Shown: in pieces, positions 1 through 7,568 of the stretch
How the letters are laid out: the number at the start of each line of letters is the position of its first letter
Numbering within the stretch: the first letter of the stretch is position 1
Assembly (NCBI RefSeq): GCF_002095395.1
Contig: NZ_MJEI01000100.1
Span: forward strand, 1 to 64,000
Length of the DNA stretch: 64,000 nt
Direction of reading: 5' to 3'
Source of the DNA: Williamsia sp. 1135
GTDB lineage: Bacteria; Actinomycetota; Actinomycetes; Mycobacteriales; Mycobacteriaceae
Position numbers and translations under genes: made by a program
The notes under the pieces: model-generated
What the model was told of the DNA's origin: nothing
Database searches by the model: none
What the model saw: the letters and a program-made list of their open reading frames with translations, nothing else

Positions 1-1
1 C

Positions 2-208
2 CCGCCAAGCTCAGCTCGGCGTGTTGAATCAAGGACCGGATCCACCGTTATTCAGACAGTCCCCCCATCACCGGGAGAAGTGCCTAGAGTGCCGGGAGGT
101 GGACAAATCCCGGTTCCGCCGAGTGGCTATGTTCCGGCAGCACCGCCGGATCGTGTCGACTTGGGTAATCCCGCACATCCTCCGGTGGTTGCCGGGGTGC
201 CAGGATGA
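2..208 (+). CDS. C-terminal tail of a proline-rich protein (partial)
   Basis: An open frame enters from the left edge and stops with TGA at 206-208. Its stop overlaps the ATG of the next gene in an ATGA arrangement, which supports it as the coding frame and as translationally coupled. The 68 visible residues are rich in Pro, Gly and Val, ending in HPPVVAGVPG, and look like a low-complexity cytoplasmic or extracellular tail. No domain is visible and no function can be given. An alternative frame here encodes an Arg/Cys-rich peptide and is less convincing. Confidence 0.55.
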   Translation, partial: PPSSARRVESRTGSTVIQTVPPSPGEVPRVPGGGQIPVPPSGYVPAAPPDRVDLGNPAHPPVVAGVPG

Positions 209-510
209 GACCGCCTGATGAGAATGCAGCCACAGCCGAAAGCGGTTGGGTAGCGCCGACCTGGGTGATTGTTATCGGCGGCAGCTTTCTCTGCGTCGTG
301 CTCGCGCAGCTGAACCGGGCGTTCCTGACCGGGTCGGGCAGATCGAATTGGGTTGTGTCGCTTCTCTTTCTTTCAGCCATTGCAGGGTCGGCGCTGGCAG
401 CGATGACCGTGGTCCAAACGAGAACTACTCGCCGTTCTCTGGTGATCGTGGTGTCTCTGTGTGCCGCCTTCGCTGCGCTTTACCTCGTCTCGGTGTGGAT
501 CTATGCCTGA
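205..510 (+). CDS. Small membrane protein, three predicted TM helices
   Basis: 101 residues, not recognised as a named family. Hydrophobic segments lie near residues 18-36 (starting WVIVIGGSFL), 49-67 and 80-99, so the protein is almost entirely membrane embedded with a short polar N-terminus. The ATG overlaps the stop of the upstream Pro-rich gene by four bases, and the gene end overlaps the start of the next small membrane gene by eight bases. The three genes therefore look like one coupled operon. No catalytic motif is visible. Confidence 0.7.
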   Translation: MRPPDENAATAESGWVAPTWVIVIGGSFLCVVLAQLNRAFLTGSGRSNWVVSLLFLSAIAGSALAAMTVVQTRTTRRSLVIVVSLCAAFAALYLVSVWIYA

Positions 511-784
511 AGGGCGGACTGGCGCGAACCCCGACCGCTGGTACGGCCCGGAAAGCGTGTACGCCGCAGCCGCGATGTTCGTCGCGAGCGTGTCGAGTGT
601 CCTTATCGTGCCGGGATTGGTGATCCTGGCCGGATTTCTCGCCCTGATCAGCGGATTGGTGATGGTGCCGTTAGGAGGGCGGCAACGGCGGATTGCCACG
701 GGATTGCTGGCCGGATTGTTGATCATCCCGCTGACCGTTCTGATGTGGTACCCGGCCGAAGTCATACGCGGCTTTGTGACCTGA
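503..784 (+). CDS. Small membrane protein, coupled to upstream gene
   Basis: 93 residues when started at the ATG at 503 (MPEGRTGANPD). A longer in-frame start at 461 exists but would bury 14 residues inside the preceding gene. Three hydrophobic stretches (about residues 20-42, 43-54, 63-80) suggest a small polytopic protein. It overlaps the end of the upstream membrane protein by eight bases, consistent with co-translation. It ends 25 bases before the convergent AlbA_2 gene. No family recognised. Confidence 0.65.
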   Translation: MPEGRTGANPDRWYGPESVYAAAAMFVASVSSVLIVPGLVILAGFLALISGLVMVPLGGRQRRIATGLLAGLLIIPLTVLMWYPAEVIRGFVT

Positions 785-809
785 ACGAGCGCGTCGGCAC
801 CGCCGCTGT

Positions 810-1706
810 CTACCGGTCCGCCGAGAACCTGACCGCCGCCCGAATCTGCGCCGCAACAGATCGTCCAGCCCCCAGCGGCCACCGGTGCATCACATATTCA
901 GCGGCCTGGTCGACACTGAGCTGGCGGCTCGAATTGCCGGTGCGGAGCCAGAACTCGGTGGTTGCGTTCTTCGTCGCCGGCTTCAGATAGACCGGCCGCG
1001 GCGACGGCGGACAGGTGACCCGGCAAACCTGCCGGTCTCCGTCATCAGTAGGCATTGCCTCGATCGCAACACCGACGATGGCCGCGGTGCTCTGACCCAG
1101 CGTCGTGGTCAACAGGTCGCGGAGCCAGAGCTCGAAGCGGTCGGCGTCGGGGTGCCGCAGAGTGTTGAAGTCGGGATCCAAACCCAGCGGCGTGCCGTCG
1201 TCGTCGACACCGATGAGCAGGTTGCCGCCGTCGCCGTTGAGGAACGCCGAGACGGTCTTGACGATGACCTGCTCCATCTTGGCGTCGCGCTCGCCTGTGT
1301 GGAGGTTGACCCGTGCCGTCGACTTGAACTCCACCTGGGATGACTCGCCCGCAGCCATCAGCGAGGCGACGGTTGCATGTTCCGACTTCTGGAAATGTGC
1401 GGCGATGGCGGCGTACGCGGCGACGCTGAGCACCGAGCTGGCGAGCGCGAGCACCACGGTCAGGACGCTCCACACCTTCAGATCCGGATCGATGGCACCG
1501 GCGATGAACAAGCCGACCGCGGAGCCGAGGATCGACAGGAACATCCCGGTGGTGGCGTTCAACCTGGCGCGATGTCGCACCAGCCAGCGGGCAACCGAGC
1601 TGAATCCCCACGCCAGCACCAGCACGATCACCAACGCGACAGCGGTTGCCCACACAGGGGTGGCGATGTGGAGCGTGGTGTCGATCGGAGCGTTGGACTG
1701 TTGCAC
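810..1706 (-). CDS. Membrane-anchored AlbA_2 (Schlafen AAA_4-type) domain protein
   Basis: 298 residues. Three N-terminal transmembrane segments (about residues 17-38, 52-73, 78-100) are followed by an AlbA_2 domain from about residue 118. The domain shows the family pattern of an E-F-K motif (SSQVEFKST) followed by GGNLLIGVDDDG and GLDPDF. AlbA_2 domains bind nucleotide or nucleic acid and are found in regulators and in Schlafen-type effectors; the membrane-anchored form is a less usual architecture. The start is a GTG at 1706 with only a weak ribosome site. It converges on the small membrane operon and is divergent from the DUF6745 gene. Function is unknown; a signalling or defence role is possible but not shown. 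Confidence 0.75.
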   Translation of the reverse strand: MQQSNAPIDTTLHIATPVWATAVALVIVLVLAWGFSSVARWLVRHRARLNATTGMFLSILGSAVGLFIAGAIDPDLKVWSVLTVVLALASSVLSVAAYAAIAAHFQKSEHATVASLMAAGESSQVEFKSTARVNLHTGERDAKMEQVIVKTVSAFLNGDGGNLLIGVDDDGTPLGLDPDFNTLRHPDADRFELWLRDLLTTTLGQSTAAIVGVAIEAMPTDDGDRQVCRVTCPPSPRPVYLKPATKNATTEFWLRTGNSSRQLSVDQAAEYVMHRWPLGAGRSVAAQIRAAVRFSADR

Positions 1707-1830
1707 GGTGGACAGTATCCCTGAGTCGCACCGGAGTGCTGCGAAGACACTCGTACCCCTTGCGATCTTCGTCCGCGCCTGTCACTCTGGGGAACATGAC
1801 AACAGGAAAGGCGGATTCCGCCACCACCGC

Positions 1831-3027
1831 GTGAGCGCCGCATTCAGGTCCCCGATTCTCGGGGCCGATGAGTTCTTCGAGTTCGATTCTGATCATCACC
1901 GCACCATCGCTGCCGTCCACGCGGAGTGGCTCGCTGCTGCGCTGGCCACCGGACCGAGTGACCGAACCACTGCGGAAGCTGCTGTCTCACAGCTGTATCG
2001 ACTGGCCGGACACCCAGAACCCGAGTTCGTATGGGTGCCATCACCGCCCGCGGCGTCGGCGCTGATCTCGACCAACGGGCTCTCCGCTGGCGGCCCCTTC
2101 TTCACCGGCGATCGTCAATCGGCCCACGCCGGCATCGCGGCGGTCATCAACGCGTCGAAGCGTCGCATGGAAGCTCGTATCAACCCGCCACAGCCAGAAC
2201 GGCGACGACCAGGGTGGTGGCCACCGCCACCTCTGGAAGAAGAGTCCGGACCGAGAGCGCACGCACGTCAAGAGATCCGGAGTCCGCTGAAGACAACGGT
2301 GACTGACGGAATCGCCGTAGGAATCCGCAGGATCACGCCGGCGACCGCCGGCTACGTCACCTGGTACGGACAGCACGAAGCGCCGTGGCTCGCGCACTAC
2401 GACGGATGTCGCCGGCTCGGCCTCGTCGGATATTCACCCGCGGACGTGAATATCCTTGAGATACACTGCGCGATAGCTGATTCCACGGGTTGGTGGTGGC
2501 CGTTCGACACGGTCTGCGTGATGGCCGAACGGCCCATCGCGCTGCACACCGAACCGACTCCAGACGCCCGTTATGGCCAACGCCGACTGCATCACCCGGA
2601 GAACCCGGCGATCGAATTCCCGGATGGCCAGAGCGTATACGCCGTGCACGGCACGATCATTCCCGAGTGGGTGATCACCGCCCCGACCGTCGAACGCATC
2701 AACCGCGAACGCAACGTCGAGATCCGACGCAGCGCCATCGAGCGCATCGGCTGGGAGGCCTATATTGCCGAGTCCGAACTGAAGCTGATCGATCAGACCG
2801 ATGATCCAGGCAACGACGCGGGGACCTTGGCGCTGTATGCGACCCCGCCGACTGTACGGCCGCACGGGCGAATTCTGCTCGTCCTTAATGGTTCTCGAGA
2901 ACGCGACGGCACCCGCCGTCGCTACGGACTCCCGGTGCCCGATGGCACATCCTCAGCCCTCGACGCCGCCGGCTGGACCTACGGCATCACAGGAACCGAC
3001 TATGCGCGACTCGTGCGACGCACGTGA
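1831..3027 (+). CDS. DUF6745 domain protein
   Basis: 398 residues from the GTG at 1831. The central and C-terminal parts match what I know of DUF6745 proteins: CVMAERP, then HHPENPAIEFPDGQSVYAVHG, EWVI, an E-R-N-x-E-I-R-R stretch, and a C-terminal DG(T)..YGLPVPDGTSSALDAAGWTYG block. The function of DUF6745 is not established; members occur widely in actinobacteria. The frame stays open far upstream (to 1105), but residues before 1831 overlap the divergent AlbA_2 gene and look non-coding. A 12-codon ORF (ATG 1796, stop 1832-1834) overlaps the proposed start, so a 5' frameshift or alternative start cannot be excluded. The 161-residue gene 41 bases downstream is probably co-transcribed. Confidence 0.75.
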   Translation: MSAAFRSPILGADEFFEFDSDHHRTIAAVHAEWLAAALATGPSDRTTAEAAVSQLYRLAGHPEPEFVWVPSPPAASALISTNGLSAGGPFFTGDRQSAHAGIAAVINASKRRMEARINPPQPERRRPGWWPPPPLEEESGPRAHARQEIRSPLKTTVTDGIAVGIRRITPATAGYVTWYGQHEAPWLAHYDGCRRLGLVGYSPADVNILEIHCAIADSTGWWWPFDTVCVMAERPIALHTEPTPDARYGQRRLHHPENPAIEFPDGQSVYAVHGTIIPEWVITAPTVERINRERNVEIRRSAIERIGWEAYIAESELKLIDQTDDPGNDAGTLALYATPPTVRPHGRILLVLNGSRERDGTRRRYGLPVPDGTSSALDAAGWTYGITGTDYARLVRRT

Positions 3028-3068
3028 ACCGCATATCCCTCATACCAACACAACCCAAGGTGACCACC

Positions 3069-3554
3069 ATGAACTCCACCATGACCCTGTCCGACCTCAC
3101 TGCTTACACGGGCCTCGACGTTTTCGACTACTTGGACAAAGAGGTGTCGATCCCGGTGGTCGACGGCCTACAAGCCCAAGGCGATCTCCTCGTCGTCCCC
3201 GCAGACCTGCTTCCGATGGTCATGGCATTCACGGATGCACGCCCTGAGCAGGTGCCGCGATCGGGAATTGAGTTGCTGCGCAGCGCAGCCGGAGGCAATC
3301 CGCACAGCCTTGTCGCCGAAGAGGGGCACTGCACGTGGACGTCGCATCTCTTCGACCCCCGACGTCTCGCGCTCGGCATCGTCGAGACCGAAGTGATTGC
3401 GTACCTGATCCACCCTGAGCACGGCGCCACCGGTTTGGCACCCGGGCGCTACGTGATCGGCCGGCAGCGGGAATTCGACATGAGCATCCCGCAGACGAGG
3501 TATCGCGCGATCGCCAACCTCTCCACAACGGGTGCGCGCTACGTCGCAGACTGA
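3069..3554 (+). CDS. Hypothetical protein, partner of the DUF6745 gene
   Basis: 161 residues from ATG 3069, which has an AAGG ribosome site about eight bases upstream. It lies 41 bases after the DUF6745 gene in the same orientation. The protein is soluble, without signal peptide or membrane segments, and is a mix of alpha/beta-looking stretches (VDGLQAQGDLLVVPADLLP, TEVIAYLIHPEHG). I do not recognise the family. Its 3' end overlaps the convergent PadR gene by 16 bases. Confidence 0.7.
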   Translation: MNSTMTLSDLTAYTGLDVFDYLDKEVSIPVVDGLQAQGDLLVVPADLLPMVMAFTDARPEQVPRSGIELLRSAAGGNPHSLVAEEGHCTWTSHLFDPRRLALGIVETEVIAYLIHPEHGATGLAPGRYVIGRQREFDMSIPQTRYRAIANLSTTGARYVAD

Positions 3555-4198
3555 TCCTCGTCCTGCCCGTACTCCTTGATGATGTCTTCGAGAATGTCTT
3601 GGATGCGCTCGGCGTGGGTTGTGGCGGGGGTGACGGTGTCGGGCCAGTCCTCGACTTCGTCCAGCATCCAGTCGACCCACGAGATGATGTGGGTGAAGTG
3701 CCCGACCATGTACTTCGCGGACATCGCCAGCACGTGCTGACGCCCGGGGAAGGAGCCGGCGCCGGGGGTCTTGATCAGCCGGGCGTTGGCGACGAACACC
3801 TGGCGTTTCATCTCGGCTTGGGCGCGCACGGTGCGCAGGGTGTTGCGGAGGTCGTCGATGGACCCGAGGTCGGCCACGCAGACCCGCAGTAGCCCTTCGA
3901 ACTCCATGGTCGAGGCCTTGGTCTCGGTAGCCATCCACTCGGTGAGTGCGGCGCGACCCTCGGGCGTGATCGAGTAGATGGTCCTGCTGCGCTGGGTTCC
4001 GGTGGGTTCGGTACGGGCCGTCACCAGACCGCGTTCCACCAGCTTCTTGGGAGCGTTGTACCGCTGGCGGTCGGCCCGCGGGACGATCTCGGACATTCCG
4101 CGGCCGATCTGCTCGGCCACCTCGTACGCCGACCAGTCCCGCGGCGCCAGAATGCCCAGGATGGCGTACGACATCGTGTTGAGGTCGCCTTGTGGCAC
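3539..4198 (-). CDS. PadR-family transcriptional regulator
   Basis: 219 residues. An N-terminal winged helix (MSYAILGILAPRDWSAYEVAEQI, then APKKLVERGLV and the wing YSITPEGRAAL) is followed by a mainly helical C-terminal domain typical of the longer PadR subgroup, which mediates dimerisation. PadR proteins usually repress their own gene and neighbouring transport or stress genes in response to small molecules. It is the last gene of a minus-strand set after two serine-hydrolase lipoproteins, 115 bases downstream of the nearer one. An imperfect inverted repeat just upstream of its start (4214-4250) is a plausible autoregulatory site. Confidence 0.9.
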   Translation of the reverse strand: MPQGDLNTMSYAILGILAPRDWSAYEVAEQIGRGMSEIVPRADRQRYNAPKKLVERGLVTARTEPTGTQRSRTIYSITPEGRAALTEWMATETKASTMEFEGLLRVCVADLGSIDDLRNTLRTVRAQAEMKRQVFVANARLIKTPGAGSFPGRQHVLAMSAKYMVGHFTHIISWVDWMLDEVEDWPDTVTPATTHAERIQDILEDIIKEYGQDEDQSAT

Positions 4199-4213
4199 AG
4201 CAACCTCACTTCC

Positions 4214-4250
4214 TAAAACTGCGACAACATGAATGCGGCCGACAGTTTAA
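4214..4250. promoter_or_regulatory. Candidate PadR operator
   Basis: TAAAACTG (4214-4221) and CAGTTTAA (4243-4250) form an inverted repeat with seven of eight bases paired and a 21-base spacer, 16 bases upstream of the padR start codon. PadR sites are usually inverted repeats in this position. The assignment is inference. Confidence 0.35.
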
Positions 4251-4313
4251 CAACGAGGATGGTGGGTGCCCGACAGGGCGTCGGGCACCCACTCACCACT
4301 GGTTGAACAGGTA

Positions 4314-5657
4314 CTATCCGCCGCTGGTGTCTTCGGCGACCTCGTCGACGTCACTCGCGGTGTCTGGGGCCGGAACGTTGTAGACGAACGGGACGAGTGC
4401 GTTGGCTACTTTCGCGGCCGCGGCATTTCCGTCGATGGTGGGTGCGAGGTTGGCCCACACCACCATCGTCACGTCGTTGGCCGGGTCGTAACCCATGAAC
4501 GAGTTGTAGCCGGGCATCTCGCCGATGTGCCCGTACATCGGACCCATCTGGGCGATCCCGTATCCGTAGCCTGCGCCGCCCGGCTTGTCCGGATCAGTCG
4601 GCTGCACGCTGTCGATCCGCAGCTTCTGCGTCGCCTCGTTCAGCAGTTCGCCGTCACCCATGGCCTTGACCCAGGTGGCGAGGTCGTTCGCGGTCGCGAT
4701 GCCCTGGCCGGCCGACCACGTCCACGACGGGTTGTCGTTGGTGGTCACGCGCGGCTTCACGGTGCCGGCCTCGATGGCCGCTATCCGCTCCGGGGACAGT
4801 GCCGGCTCGTTGAGTGTCTCGATGTTGCCGCTGTAGGAGTAGCCGCTGGCGTAGGGCGCGGGGATGGACGTGTCGGTGTTGGCGGGGAACGAGCTGCCCG
4901 ACATGTTCAGCTTGCTGAAAAACCGATCCTGGAAGATCTGGGCGATCGGTTTGCCGTCGAGCTGTTCGGCGATGAGCCCCAGCAACACGGTGTTGGTGTT
5001 GGAGTAGTGGTAACCGCCCCCCGGTGGGAAATACGGCGGATTGGCGAACGCGAGCCCCAGCAACTGCTCGGGGGTCCAGACCTTCTGGGGATCGTTGTCG
5101 AGGGCCTCGTTGAGGGTGACGGTCTCGGTGTAGTTGTACAGCCCGCTACGCATGTTCAACAGCTGGCCGACGGTGATGTTCTCGCCGTTGGGGACGTCGG
5201 GCCGGTACTTGCTGACCGGGTCGTCGACGGAGATCTTGCCTTCCTCGACGAGCTGCATGATGGCGGTGCCGGTCCAGGTCTTGGTATTCGAGCCGATGCG
5301 CACCTTCGTGTCGAGGTTGGGTGCGTCTTTCGAGTCACTGGATACGGTGCCGAACGACTTGACGTACTCGCCTTGCGGGGTGCGGATCAGGACCATCATC
5401 CCGATCTCACGGTATTCGGTGGCCATGTCGTCGACGAGCTTGTCCATGGCGGCGGTGTCGAAGGGCACGAGCGCGCCGGATGACGAGCCGCCCGAACTCG
5501 GTGGTGTGCTGGAGGCCGACGACGAACTGTCCGACGAATCGTCGGAGCACGCGGTGGCGACCAGCGCCGCTGACAGCAGCACGGCCAGTGCCGTCGGTCC
5601 GACGCGTCGTGGTCGACGCCGCCGCTCTGCTCGCGGCAGTGCTTCTACTGGTGACAT
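4314..5657 (-). CDS. Serine hydrolase lipoprotein, class C beta-lactamase / D-Ala-D-Ala carboxypeptidase family
   Basis: 447 residues. A lipoprotein signal with lipobox VATAC (Cys37) and a Ser-rich linker precede the beta-lactamase-fold domain. The catalytic motifs are visible: SxxK as SNTK (residues 123-126), YxN as YSN (about 218-220) and HxG as HIG near residue 380. Such proteins act outside the membrane on peptidoglycan peptides, or as esterases on other substrates; the exact substrate cannot be read. The gene is 64 bases downstream of a second serine-hydrolase lipoprotein in the same orientation and upstream of padR. The divergent PBP4-type gene at 7569 points to a shared role in cell-wall metabolism. 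Confidence 0.9.
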   Translation of the reverse strand: MSPVEALPRAERRRRPRRVGPTALAVLLSAALVATACSDDSSDSSSSASSTPPSSGGSSSGALVPFDTAAMDKLVDDMATEYREIGMMVLIRTPQGEYVKSFGTVSSDSKDAPNLDTKVRIGSNTKTWTGTAIMQLVEEGKISVDDPVSKYRPDVPNGENITVGQLLNMRSGLYNYTETVTLNEALDNDPQKVWTPEQLLGLAFANPPYFPPGGGYHYSNTNTVLLGLIAEQLDGKPIAQIFQDRFFSKLNMSGSSFPANTDTSIPAPYASGYSYSGNIETLNEPALSPERIAAIEAGTVKPRVTTNDNPSWTWSAGQGIATANDLATWVKAMGDGELLNEATQKLRIDSVQPTDPDKPGGAGYGYGIAQMGPMYGHIGEMPGYNSFMGYDPANDVTMVVWANLAPTIDGNAAAAKVANALVPFVYNVPAPDTASDVDEVAEDTSGG

Positions 5658-5721
5658 GATCTCGCTCCTCGTGGTGGTGGCGCTGACGGTGCTGCGAGTG
5701 TCTGCACAGCTGTCTTCGGTT

Positions 5722-7356
5722 CTATTGCGGTGCTCGGGTGAAGGTTCCGAGCCCGTCTTTGTCGAGGTACTCGATGGTCAGGGAACTGGCGGGCCCGGCC
5801 CCGGTGAACTCGACACCTGTTGGACCTGCGGAGTTTTCGCCGATCGGCTCGAACCAATACGTGTCGCCCTGGTAGTGGGTGAGCGGGTAACTCTGTTGTA
5901 GATCCCGGCCGATCTTGATGACCAGGTTGTCGCCCTCGGCGACCACCTCCGCCGGTCCATAGAACGGGCTGGTGTACATCCCGGTGTAGTCGGTGGCCGC
6001 TCGGGCGGGTGCGGCATCAGCCGGTGGGTTGGCGTAGTCGACGTCGGAGCGTCCCGATGCGATGATCATCGAGAACTGTTCGGCGATGAACGGCGCCCAA
6101 TCCACGGTCAGCTCGCCGTTGTTCACGTAGTCGAGGAACTGTGCGGTGATCGTCTCCGCCACCCCGACCGGCGCCGTGTTGGCGAGCACGACGATCCCGA
6201 GTTGTTCGCTGGGCAACATTTTGACGTCGGTGCTGGCACCGAGCGCGAACGCGCCCGCGTGGCCGATCTGCACCCGGCCGTGCGCGTCGGTGTCGACGTT
6301 GAATCCGATGCCGTAGAAGCTGTCTCGCGCACCGGGGGTGGTGGATGGGTGGGAGAACGAATGGGCTTGGTGGGTGAACTGCAGTTCCTTGGCGTCGACG
6401 ATCTGCTGCCCGTTGAACATGCCATCGGCCAGTTCCATCTGGACCCACTTGGCCATGTCGTCGACCGACGACATCGCGCCGCCGGCAGGAGCCTGCTCTG
6501 CGGGGGTGCTGACCAAATCCGCCGCCCAGGTCTTGGCGTCAGGGTCGAGCTGTTGATGGTTGAACGCGCGGTTGGGGGAGTTGAGCCACTCGTCGTACCG
6601 GGAGGTGGTGTTGTCCATCCCGAGCGGTTCGTAGATCGCCTGTTTCGACAGGTCCGCCCAGGACATTCCCGAGGCGTTGGCCGCGGCATTGCCGGCAATC
6701 GAGAAGCCGTAGTTGGTGTAGTCGTAGTGGTCGCGGAAGCGGTACAGCGGAACCTGATTGAGCCTGCTGATCGTCTCGGGATACGTATAGCCGAGATCCT
6801 CGAGCAGATCGCCGGCGTGGTCGGGCAGGCCGGAGCGATGTGACATCAGATCGGTGTAGGTCGCGTTGGCGGTGACGTACGGGTCGGAGACGGCGAATCC
6901 CGGCTCGAACGTCTTCACCGGGTCGTCCCAGTTGATCTTTCCGTCGCCGACGACGGTCGCCACCACGCTCGAGGCCACCGGCTTCGACACCGACGCGAGC
7001 TGGAACATGGTGCTGGTGTCGACCTTGCCGGGCTCGTCGACCTTCTTGACGCCGAATCCCTTGGCGTAGAGAACTTCACCCTCGTAGACCACCGCGACCG
7101 CAACGCCGGGGGCGCCGGTGTCGGCCATGATCTTCTCGACCTGGCCGTCGAGCTGGTCGACCGCAGCGTCCACTCCGGCTCGGTCGATCTGCGGGGCCGG
7201 TACCTGGGGAGGAACCTCGGCGAGTGAGGTCGAGGAGTCGCTGGACGGGGTGCTGCACGCCGACAGAACGAGGGTGAGCGCAGTTCCGAAAGCCAGTGCG
7301 GCGTGGGCATATAGCCGTGTTCGTCGGTGGGGAGTGGATGTGTGTGCAGTGACCAT
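5722..7356 (-). CDS. Serine hydrolase lipoprotein, beta-lactamase family (second copy)
   Basis: 544 residues. Lipobox LVLSAC gives Cys34 as the lipidated residue. Motifs: SxxK as SVSK (122-125), YxN as YTN (213-215), and GHAG as the third active-site element. About 100 residues follow the catalytic domain (from roughly residue 440), resembling the beta-barrel tails that many class C homologues carry. It is only distantly similar to the neighbouring 447-residue copy, so this is probably an old duplication or two separate recruitments. The upstream intergenic region, shared with the divergent carboxypeptidase gene, contains an AT-rich palindrome. Confidence 0.9.
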   Translation of the reverse strand: MVTAHTSTPHRRTRLYAHAALAFGTALTLVLSACSTPSSDSSTSLAEVPPQVPAPQIDRAGVDAAVDQLDGQVEKIMADTGAPGVAVAVVYEGEVLYAKGFGVKKVDEPGKVDTSTMFQLASVSKPVASSVVATVVGDGKINWDDPVKTFEPGFAVSDPYVTANATYTDLMSHRSGLPDHAGDLLEDLGYTYPETISRLNQVPLYRFRDHYDYTNYGFSIAGNAAANASGMSWADLSKQAIYEPLGMDNTTSRYDEWLNSPNRAFNHQQLDPDAKTWAADLVSTPAEQAPAGGAMSSVDDMAKWVQMELADGMFNGQQIVDAKELQFTHQAHSFSHPSTTPGARDSFYGIGFNVDTDAHGRVQIGHAGAFALGASTDVKMLPSEQLGIVVLANTAPVGVAETITAQFLDYVNNGELTVDWAPFIAEQFSMIIASGRSDVDYANPPADAAPARAATDYTGMYTSPFYGPAEVVAEGDNLVIKIGRDLQQSYPLTHYQGDTYWFEPIGENSAGPTGVEFTGAGPASSLTIEYLDKDGLGTFTRAPQ

Positions 7357-7452
7357 GGTGCTCCATCAGGCGGTTCCCGCGGTCTGTCGCGGGGTAGGAC
7401 AGCGGCGGCCTGCGCTCGGCCGGGCTGTTACTTTGACCATAACCCTTTGTAT

Positions 7453-7477
7453 TGCAAAATGCAGTATGCAATTTGCA
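7453..7477. promoter_or_regulatory. AT-rich palindromic site between divergent cell-wall genes
   Basis: TGCAAAATGCAG followed by TATGCAATTTGCA forms an imperfect palindrome in the 212-base gap between the 544-residue hydrolase (minus) and the PBP4-type gene (plus). Repeated TGCA/TGCAA units make it stand out from the GC-rich surroundings. It is probably an operator or promoter region for both genes; the cognate regulator is unknown. Confidence 0.4.
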
Positions 7478-7568
7478 GCTACTTTGGTAACTTAGTCTGG
7501 CTACGATGTCCGCTTTGGTGACCACCGCCGCGGCGCTGCGTCGACCGACAACGAGAAATTGGTGCGTC

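Noticed and set aside
1105-1830. 5' extension of the DUF6745 reading frame
   Set aside because: It is antisense to the AlbA_2 gene and its sequence does not look like a protein N-terminus; the GTG at 1831 is preferred.
4266-5483. 405-codon open frame on the plus strand
   Set aside because: It lies opposite the serine hydrolase lipoprotein, has no family motif and is Val/Gly/Asp-Arg rich, as expected for an antisense frame of high-GC coding DNA.
7506-7568. Upstream start for the PBP4-type gene
   Set aside because: It would put 21 extra residues before a well-formed lipoprotein signal peptide.
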